Assembly (NCBI GenBank): GCA_030631415.1
Contig: DAOVLE010000029.1
Span: 1 to 32,830 of the forward strand
Direction of reading: 5' to 3'
Length of the DNA: 32,830 bases
DNA from: JAAEQG01 sp023133475
Lineage (GTDB): Bacteria > Planctomycetota > Phycisphaerae > UBA1845
Under the pieces are notes generated by a model. That model saw only the letters and a program-made list of their open reading frames with translations. It did no database searches and was not told where the DNA came from. Made by a program: the position numbers and the translations under genes. Every line of letters starts with the position of its first letter. Position 1 is the stretch's first letter. Positions 6,536 through 12,951 of the stretch are shown one piece after another.

Positions 6536-8098
6536 GTGAAACGTGCGTGGTTGTTGACAGTTCCGTTGTTTGTGCTGAGTTTGTGCGGCATCTTCATCAG
6601 CTACTTGCTGCTGGATAAGCACCTGCTGGGAACGCATGGCCCGAGTTGGTTTGCGTCGGTCTGCGGTGATGAAGTGGGCACCTCCGAGGCTGACTCCGCC
6701 ACCTCGCAACCAGCCACTACCAACACGGCTCTCGAAGAACAACGACGGCGTGAAAAGGAAATGGGCGAGCCCCTTTCCGAGGGCGGAGCCAACTGCGACA
6801 GCGTGTTGGCCAGCCGCTGGGGGACGATCCCACCGCAACCGCTCGAGGGAGAAGAGCAGGCAGAGGGCGCAGGCGGGACGCAAAAGCCGGTGGTCTACAT
6901 TCCGTCAGCCTACTTGGGGCTTGTCTATTTTATCTGGTTCGCCATCTGGTTCCTGTTTGTGGGTCAGCCGACACCCGACCGGCGAGAATGGTATCGACTG
7001 GTATTGGCAGCCAACGTCTGCGGAGTGTGTTCGGCGCTGTTTTTCATCTTCATCATGTTCACGCAGAGCAATGAGTGGTGCCCGTGGTGCATGGTGACTC
7101 ATGTGATCAACTTCCTGATTCTGGGCGGGATGCTGCTGCTTCGGCCTGCGAGGGCGCAGGCTGTTGCACATCTCGAAAAAGCGGTAGCGGTCAGTGACGC
7201 CATGGGAACCCCTCCGCCGGCTCCAGCAAGCGATTCTGAATCATCACATGTTCAGCCGCACCCGTCGTATCGGCTGATGGCAGCCTGCATCCTGCTCGCC
7301 GCCGCCAGCGGGGCGATGGTGTGGAATTCCTACGCCGCTCAACTCCGACAGAAGGAGAATAAGCTCGTCCTGAGAGAGTTGGAGGGCTTCAAGAGCGATG
7401 CGGGCCTGTTGGTGGAGATATACAAGAAATCGCCGAAGGTGAAGATTCCGCTTCGACCGGACGATCCGCAGATCGCCAACGGCAAGATTCTTTGCCCGCT
7501 GGTGGTGTTCAGCGACTTCGAATGCCCGTGGTGTGGCAAGTTCGCCAAGATCCTGGAGACCAAAATTCAACCGCTGTTCTACAACCACCTGCGGGTGACC
7601 TGGAAGCATTTCCCATTGGCCACCGAGTGCAACAAGACCATCAAGTACAACGTGCATCCGCGGGCCTGCAAAGCTGCCCGTGCAGCCGAGGCGGTCCGGA
7701 TTCAAGGCGGTAGCGAGGCATTCTGGAAAGCTCACGACCTGCTGTTCGCCTCGCGCCGCAGGCTCAAGGGCTTTGACTACAAGGCGATGGCGGAGCAACT
7801 CGGGCTCGACACAGCGAAGTTCGAGGCAGACATGAACTCACCGGAGGTGGCTGCCCGCATCGCCGAGGATATCGAATTGGCCAAGTCCCTGGGGGTGAGG
7901 TCCACCCCGACAATCTTCCTGAGCGGGCGCCGAGTCGAGACCAAGTTGGTGAGCGTCGATACTTTCTGGCAGCAGATGGCGAGTGTGTTCAATTCTATCC
8001 GAGATAAGAGAATCCATGCTCAAAAACAGAAGGAACTACGGCAACAAAAAGCCGAAACGGCGGCTTCGCAACCGGCTACTCGGGGTGGTTCCCCGTAG
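6536..8098 (+). CDS. VKOR-DsbA fusion (disulfide bond formation)
   Basis: A 520-aa membrane fusion expected to make disulfides in exported proteins, passing electrons to quinone. The N-terminal vitamin K epoxide reductase domain (about 1-210) has helix 1 at ~5-27, loop cysteines C43 and C87, the CDSVLASRWGTI motif, helices at ~123-142 and ~155-176, and the active-site pair CPWC (182-185). A further helix near 243-262 leads to a periplasmic thioredoxin-fold domain with FECPWCGKF (C330/C333) and a DsbA-like end (LGVRSTPTIFLSGRRV contains the cis-Pro). Odd points: two low-complexity inserts, one of about 35 residues between C43 and C87 and one of ~20 residues between WGTI and YIPSAYLGL, both in the exported loop. 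The start is GTG 6536 with GAGG upstream at rather long spacing. Its TAG stop lies within a GTAGGG repeat. Confidence 0.92.
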   Translation: MKRAWLLTVPLFVLSLCGIFISYLLLDKHLLGTHGPSWFASVCGDEVGTSEADSATSQPATTNTALEEQRRREKEMGEPLSEGGANCDSVLASRWGTIPPQPLEGEEQAEGAGGTQKPVVYIPSAYLGLVYFIWFAIWFLFVGQPTPDRREWYRLVLAANVCGVCSALFFIFIMFTQSNEWCPWCMVTHVINFLILGGMLLLRPARAQAVAHLEKAVAVSDAMGTPPPAPASDSESSHVQPHPSYRLMAACILLAAASGAMVWNSYAAQLRQKENKLVLRELEGFKSDAGLLVEIYKKSPKVKIPLRPDDPQIANGKILCPLVVFSDFECPWCGKFAKILETKIQPLFYNHLRVTWKHFPLATECNKTIKYNVHPRACKAARAAEAVRIQGGSEAFWKAHDLLFASRRRLKGFDYKAMAEQLGLDTAKFEADMNSPEVAARIAEDIELAKSLGVRSTPTIFLSGRRVETKLVSVDTFWQQMASVFNSIRDKRIHAQKQKELRQQKAETAASQPATRGGSP

Positions 8099-8271
8099 GG
8101 TGGGTGAAGCTTCGCGGAGCGAAGCGCAACCCACCGCACATGTAGGGCGGGTTTTACCCGCCGCACCACACTGGGAAGGCGGGTAGAACCCGCCCTACAA
8201 CTACTTTGGACCTTGGACTCGTCGCCGGTTGGTGGGTTCCACCTCGCTCCGCGAGGTTCCACCCACCCTAC
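8095..8271. repeat. GTAGGG element between convergent genes, supplies a stop codon
   Basis: The element starts with GTAGGGTGGGTGAAGCTTCG. The TAG at 8096-8098 is the stop of the VKOR-DsbA gene. A GTAGGGCGGG pair follows (8143-8198), then GGTGGGTTCCACCTCGCTCC and a terminal CACCCTAC. The right end stops two bases before the TAA (8274-8276) of the convergent phosphodiesterase gene. The hairpins could act as a two-way terminator, but no T tract is present. Confidence 0.88.
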
Positions 8272-8273
8272 AT

Positions 8274-9956
8274 TTACTCGAGATACCCCAGGTCGCTAAG
8301 CCGCTCGGTGAGTAACTGCATCTCCTCGGCAGAGTAGACTTCTTCGTCGGCAACCTCGCGTGACGCTTGTTGGGCTGTTTCGGTCTCGTGGCGAATCGGC
8401 GGGTCGAATATCCCCTCGATGACCCGTCCCTCCATATCGTCGGGGATACGCATGCCAAGCATGGCTAAAAGGGTCGGGGTCGAGTCGATGATGTCAGCCG
8501 ACAACTCTTTCCCGACGGCGACGCCGGGGCCGTAGGCGACGAACACGCCATTTTCGCGGTGTGTCCCCTCTCTACGCCGGGCTGGGAACCAAGTCACCGG
8601 TTGACGGCCCCGAATTTTTCGCACCACCGACAAACCGTCACGCGGCACGAGCAGCAAGTCCGGCAGCCATGAACGATCAGCCCGCTCGCAACCATACACG
8701 TCCTCCGGTTTGTGGACCGCCTTGTAGATGTTGACGGTTTTGCCGTCGGGGTCGAGGCAGGTGGCGGAAAGGAAGCGTTCGTGCAACTCGTCGCGCAACG
8801 GTTCGTACTGGTCGGGCTCGACGATTCCGGTCTGCTGTCTGCCTTTGAGGTTGATGTACAAAAAACCGTTCATGCCGGCGTGCATCACACAAGCTTGGGT
8901 CCGCGAGAAATCGACAGCCAGATCATGCTCGATGTCGATGTTGCCCGCGGCGAACTTCGGTTTGTGCTTCTTCTTGAACCAGCGGTGGAGCAGGTGGCTG
9001 ACTCGGGTCCGGGCCTGGGCACTGCCCTCACGCAGCTTCAGGTAGCCCCAGTTGATCAGCAGCAGGTTGGGCTGGCTCCGACCGTCCAGGCTGCCGTGGC
9101 CATGGTCCGACACGATGAACACGTGAGCCTCCCGCTGGCGGGCGTATTCCAATAACCCGCCAAGGGCAACGTCAAGCTCCGCGAAGCACTGCTCGGTCAT
9201 GGCAGTGCGCCGAGGCCAATACCGGCGAGTTCGCTCGTCGAGGTATTTCCAGGTCTTGTGCTGGAGATTGTCCACCAGCTTATACACGATCATCATGGCA
9301 TCCCAGCCGTAACGCTCACCACAGAAACGGGTTACCTCCACGCCTTGGTGAAAACTCCTGCTGATGGCGGCGATATTCTCTGCCACCAGGCGGTCCCCGC
9401 CCAGCGTCTTCCGCCGCCACCTGTTCTTGAAGGTGTACTCAGGCCAACGGCGGAGGATTTCGTCCTTTAGCTCCGCTGGATAAGCGAACGGTGCCTGGGT
9501 CCCGGGCGTCTCGAATCCGCTGATCATAAAGCCGTTGACCGGTGTGGGCGGGTAGGTCATGGGCACATTGATGCTGCCGACGCGAAAGCCCTTGTCCCCG
9601 AGTATCTCCCACACGCTGCGTACGTGTGCCAGGCAGTTGGTGGTGTTGAAGCTGAGTTTGTGGGTGTGGACGTCGTAGCGTTCAAAGTCGATAATCCCAT
9701 GCGTGCCGGGGCTTTTGCCGGTCATGAAGGTGGTCCAGGCTGCCGGGGTGATCGGCGGGACCGTGGAACGGAGCACGCCGGAAGTGCCGCCCTCGACCAG
9801 GGATTGCAGGTTAGGCATTAGGCCACGGTGGATCAGCGGTTTTAGTGCGTCCCAGGTGGCTCCGTCCAGCCCGATGATCAACACCCGCTTTGCCGGCGCG
9901 GGCAGGTCTCGTGTTGGGGGATTTGTGGGCGGTTGTGGGTTGGTGTGTTCAGGCAT
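8274..9956 (-). CDS. Type I phosphodiesterase / nucleotide pyrophosphatase-like protein
   Basis: A 560-aa member of the alkaline phosphatase superfamily. RVLIIGLDGATWD carries the first metal-binding Asp (D31), ITPAAWTTFMTG the likely nucleophile Thr (probably T70), PGTHGI the following loop, and VSDHGHGS (around 280) the second metal site. It ends LSDLGYLE, a tail common in this family. There is no clear signal peptide; the first 22 residues are Pro/Thr-rich, and a cytoplasmic location is the simplest reading. Family members cleave phosphodiesters or transfer phospho-groups; the substrate cannot be read here. The start at 9956 lacks a good Shine-Dalgarno sequence, so a slightly shorter form is possible. 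The gene stands alone, convergent with the VKOR-DsbA gene. Confidence 0.9.
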   Translation of the reverse strand: MPEHTNPQPPTNPPTRDLPAPAKRVLIIGLDGATWDALKPLIHRGLMPNLQSLVEGGTSGVLRSTVPPITPAAWTTFMTGKSPGTHGIIDFERYDVHTHKLSFNTTNCLAHVRSVWEILGDKGFRVGSINVPMTYPPTPVNGFMISGFETPGTQAPFAYPAELKDEILRRWPEYTFKNRWRRKTLGGDRLVAENIAAISRSFHQGVEVTRFCGERYGWDAMMIVYKLVDNLQHKTWKYLDERTRRYWPRRTAMTEQCFAELDVALGGLLEYARQREAHVFIVSDHGHGSLDGRSQPNLLLINWGYLKLREGSAQARTRVSHLLHRWFKKKHKPKFAAGNIDIEHDLAVDFSRTQACVMHAGMNGFLYINLKGRQQTGIVEPDQYEPLRDELHERFLSATCLDPDGKTVNIYKAVHKPEDVYGCERADRSWLPDLLLVPRDGLSVVRKIRGRQPVTWFPARRREGTHRENGVFVAYGPGVAVGKELSADIIDSTPTLLAMLGMRIPDDMEGRVIEGIFDPPIRHETETAQQASREVADEEVYSAEEMQLLTERLSDLGYLE

Positions 9957-10183
9957 ATGAGTTGTTTTTCTGGAGTAGTTATCTTTCTTTTGGTGCGTCG
10001 ATACGTCCTGGACGCAGGAGTGTAACCCGGTGCCGGGCTGATTGCAACGAACCGGGCCGCTCCCTGACGGTCGCGGGTGTGACCATACTCTATGGTGCGC
10101 CTGATTTTTTTGGTCTACACTTCAATTGGTTGGATGCCATGCAACACCGTGAACCCAATATTTGCGTTTTTGTTCGTATTCTT

Positions 10184-10401
10184 AGCCTCCGGAGGAGGCG
10201 ATGGAATATAGCCCAGGGCGAAGCGCAGCGAGCCCTGGGTAAATTGTCCCTCCCGCCCAAAGCCCCCAAAGGGGGCGATGGATCGCCTGGTTCACTGCGG
10301 ATTCCATCGCCCCCATCCGGGGGCTTGGGTTGCACGAAACGCCAACCCAGGTTTCGCTTCGCTTCACCCTGGGCTATATTCCGATGCCCCCTCTGGGGGC
10401 T
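10184..10401. repeat. 218-base nested inverted repeat
   Basis: The outer arms are 57 bases each (10184-10240 and 10345-10401) and match as reverse complements at most positions; each includes TATAGCCCAGGG / CCCTGGGCTATA. The inner arms (10261-10282 and 10303-10325) share AGCCCCC and CGATGGA / TCCATCG, and each inner arm can also fold on itself. It is the main feature of the 635-base gene-free stretch 9957-10591 upstream of thyX, in which I see no gene or clear promoter. It has no coding capacity and is probably a MITE- or REP-like element. Confidence 0.8.
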
Positions 10402-10499
10402 GAGAATGCGTCATCGTGTTCATGAACACGGGTCATCAGGTTCACAGCGTTGGATGCCATGGGACCTGTCAGCCTTATGCCACACAAAATGGTCACACC

Positions 10500-10545
10500 C
10501 CACGGTCGCGGTACTGATTGGGGGGGGCACCCCCCCCAAAAAAAA
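10500..10545. repeat. TCGCGGTACTGATT element joined to a G8/C8 hairpin and A8 tract
   Basis: Following GGTCGCGGTACTGATT, eight G (10520-10527), CA, eight C (10530-10537) and eight A run in a row, 46 bases before the thyX start. The hairpin is perfect. The A tract is on the wrong side for an intrinsic terminator on either strand. Confidence 0.75.
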
Positions 10546-10591
10546 CGCAAGCGACGGGGTTATCCCATAACCACCGCTGAAAGGAATCGAC

Positions 10592-11368
10592 ATGAAAATC
10601 ATACGCAAACCAGCCGTCTACCTGGTAGGGCGACAGGCTACCGACGAGTCCGAGATCGAACGCTTTTTGGCTGACCATGACGTATCCACCTGGACCACCG
10701 ACACCTCGGTGGCTGGTGAGAAGCTCTGCGAACTCGCCGGGCGGATATGCTATATGAGCTTTGCCAAACCGCGCCCTGGCGGCAATGCCGCCTATACCGA
10801 GCGTCTGTTGGCTGTTGGCCATGGCAGCGTGTTTGAACATGCCACCTGGAACTTTATCATCACCGGCGTGTCGCGTTCGTTCACCCATGAGCTGGTCCGC
10901 CATCGGGCGGGTTTCGGGTATTCGCAGTTGTCGCAACGTTACGTGGACGAGTCGGTGGCGGACTTCGTCGAGCCGGACTGCATTGCCGACCATGACGAAT
11001 TGCACGAAATCTGGCAATCCGCCGTCGAGTATGCTCAGCAGGCTTATGTGAAGTTGGTGGATGGGCTGGAGCACACTTTCGAGCACGTCGAGGACAAGAC
11101 CCTGCGTCGCAAGATGGCCCGCCAGGCTGCCCGCTCCGTGCTGCCCAACGCCACGGAAACGAAGATATTCATCACCGCCAACAGTCGCGCCCTACGGCAC
11201 TTCATCGAGTTGCGTGCCAACGAGCACGCCGAAACCGAGATTCGCAAGGTGGCATCGAAGATTTGCCGCATTCTCCAGCAACAGGCGCCGAACATCTTCG
11301 GCGACTACCGCCTGGAAGAACTACCCGACGGAACGTTGGCAGCGCGGACGGAGTATCGCAAGGTCTAA
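10592..11368 (+). CDS. thyX: Flavin-dependent thymidylate synthase
   Basis: This enzyme makes dTMP from dUMP using methylenetetrahydrofolate, with FAD and NADPH. The 258-aa length is normal. The signature is RHRAGFGYSQLSQRYVDE (starting at R103). Eight residues separate RHR from the Ser, one more than in the textbook RHRX7S, a variant I believe occurs in part of the family. Other conserved parts are GHGSVFEHATWNFIITGVSR near residues 75-95 and the C-terminal substrate region (RKMARQAARSVLPNATETK and NSRALRHFIELR). ATG 10592 has AAAGGAA six to seven bases upstream. It stands alone, convergent with the DUF4340 gene. No thyA is seen, and no folate genes are nearby. Confidence 0.97.
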   Translation: MKIIRKPAVYLVGRQATDESEIERFLADHDVSTWTTDTSVAGEKLCELAGRICYMSFAKPRPGGNAAYTERLLAVGHGSVFEHATWNFIITGVSRSFTHELVRHRAGFGYSQLSQRYVDESVADFVEPDCIADHDELHEIWQSAVEYAQQAYVKLVDGLEHTFEHVEDKTLRRKMARQAARSVLPNATETKIFITANSRALRHFIELRANEHAETEIRKVASKICRILQQQAPNIFGDYRLEELPDGTLAARTEYRKV

Positions 11369-11379
11369 CCCGGATATTT

Positions 11380-11512
11380 CACGAACGCAGAGACGCAAGT
11401 CTGTAGGGTGGGTGGAGCTTCGCGGAGCGAAGCGCAACCCACCGCACCGACTCGGAACTTGGAACTCGGTTGGTGGGTTCCACCTCGCTCCGCGAGGTTC
11501 CACCCACCCTAC
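11380..11512. repeat. GTAGGG element between convergent thyX and DUF4340 genes
   Basis: A short CGCAGAGA remnant (11380-11399) precedes an element starting GTAGGGTGGGTGGAGCTTCG at 11403 and ending CACCCACCCTAC at 11512. It has the same outer halves as 8095-8271 without the middle GTAGGGCGGG pair. It ends five bases before the stop of the DUF4340 gene. As at 8095-8271, it sits at a convergent gene junction. Confidence 0.87.
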
Positions 11513-11517
11513 AGTGC

Positions 11518-12951
11518 TCAATCTGCGTCGGATTCGGCTACCTGCTTGATTAGCTTCTCCCGATCGAGACGGATATTCTTGAAATCGGCGGCAGAGATGA
11601 CGTAATACCACGACGCAAAACGGTCGTTGAGTTCGTCGGCGAGCTTGCGACCTTCCGCAGCTTTGTCATCCCACTCTTTGAGCTTCCGTTCGTACTCCTT
11701 GGCTTTGGATTTTGCCTTGGCTTGCTGCTCATCCTCCGGCTCGGTTGACATCTCCTCGGTGCCGCCGGTTGGCTGGTAATCCTCCGGCGGGGTCGGCTTG
11801 GGCGGTAGAAGCGACTTGTCAAAGTCGGCAGTTACGAAGAGGTAGCGGTTCTCCGCTTCGCTTTGAGGCTTTTTCTCTTCATCCGCCGGCTTATCCGCGG
11901 ATGCGGGTTCCTCCTCAGCCCCGGCGGTGACATCCAGCCCATCGCCGAAGATGACCTCCCCGAAACGCAGAGTATAACGCACACCCAGCTCGGTCCCCAC
12001 CGTCACCTCGCCCTCGTTGGACAGCAATCGGCCATCACGCGAGACAAAGAAACCCTTGGATTGCAACTCGATCCGCCCGAACGGGTTGATCTTCAACCCT
12101 TCTTTCTGAGCCAGGTTGTGCGAAAGCCAATCGGGCTTCTTCCGCACGCCGGTGATGGTGATGCCCGACAAGGCTGACGCCATCTGATTGACCTTGCTTT
12201 CTTCGAGTTTCTTGCCGGCTGGCAGCCCGGGCATGGCCCACTTGTTGCCCGCTTCCTTTTCCAGGCGAAAGTTGTCCACTACGTCCAACGTTCCGGAGGA
12301 CTCATCCACCGAGTAATTGTTTATCCGGACAGACTTGATGTCGGCGGTGGTCAGTTCCAGCAGATTCGTTTCTATCCAGTCGGCGAAGCGGGTGGAGATG
12401 TCGGCATCTGTTTTGACCTCGTATGTGCGATTCTTATCCGGGATGCGCACATAGCGGAAACCGGGCTTGCCCTCCACTTCGTTTCCAATGATGAAGTCCG
12501 CCAATGTCGAACCGGTCTCGTCCCGCAGGGTCACACGGTTGCCGCGCCCCTTCAAGGTGGGGGTCGTATCGTCGAGTGGGTCGATCACGCCAAAAACCTC
12601 GTGGTCTTGCGGGCGGTCCGAACGGATAACGTCCTTGCGCAAATCGATGACGCCACCGGCGGTTTTGGCCAGCCGGTCCTTCCCATCCGCCGGATAGTCG
12701 TGGTGCGAGGGGATCGACCATATGCCCTCTTTGACCTCGACCTTGAACGGCTTGGCGATTCCCGATTCCCCGTCAAACTCGATGACTTCCAGCGACGCGG
12801 CTTTGAGCGGGTCGGTAAATTCGGGATAAAACGGTTCGCCCTGATCGCTGAAGCGTTCCAGTGTTGGCCGGCCTGGCTTGGTGAAATAAGCCGCCCCACC
12901 CAAAACCACCGCCAAGACAACGAAGATTGCGGTTTTGCCGATCTCTTTCAT
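11518..12951 (-). CDS. DUF4340 domain protein of GldAFG-type transporter
   Basis: A 477-aa protein with a single N-terminal membrane anchor (TAIFVVLAVVLGGAAYFT) and a long extracytoplasmic part. The DUF4340-type beta-rich repeats hold motifs such as VTLRDETGSTLADFIIGNEV, RYVRIPDKNRTYEVKTDADI and FADWIETNLLELTTADIKSV. A charged low-complexity stretch (EEEPASADKPADEEKK and a later Lys/Glu-rich coiled region) lies in the C-terminal third. ATG 12951 forms TGATG with the stop of the upstream fused permease gene, so translation is probably coupled. DUF4340 proteins usually accompany GldA/GldF/GldG-like ABC transporters, as here. Their role is unknown; in Bacteroidota the ABC genes are needed for gliding, but that should not be carried over. 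Confidence 0.87.
   Translation of the reverse strand: MKEIGKTAIFVVLAVVLGGAAYFTKPGRPTLERFSDQGEPFYPEFTDPLKAASLEVIEFDGESGIAKPFKVEVKEGIWSIPSHHDYPADGKDRLAKTAGGVIDLRKDVIRSDRPQDHEVFGVIDPLDDTTPTLKGRGNRVTLRDETGSTLADFIIGNEVEGKPGFRYVRIPDKNRTYEVKTDADISTRFADWIETNLLELTTADIKSVRINNYSVDESSGTLDVVDNFRLEKEAGNKWAMPGLPAGKKLEESKVNQMASALSGITITGVRKKPDWLSHNLAQKEGLKINPFGRIELQSKGFFVSRDGRLLSNEGEVTVGTELGVRYTLRFGEVIFGDGLDVTAGAEEEPASADKPADEEKKPQSEAENRYLFVTADFDKSLLPPKPTPPEDYQPTGGTEEMSTEPEDEQQAKAKSKAKEYERKLKEWDDKAAEGRKLADELNDRFASWYYVISAADFKNIRLDREKLIKQVAESDAD

Noticed and set aside
10520..10545. G8/C8 hairpin as an intrinsic terminator
   Set aside because: The A tract follows on the plus strand; on the minus strand the T tract precedes the stem, so neither orientation fits.
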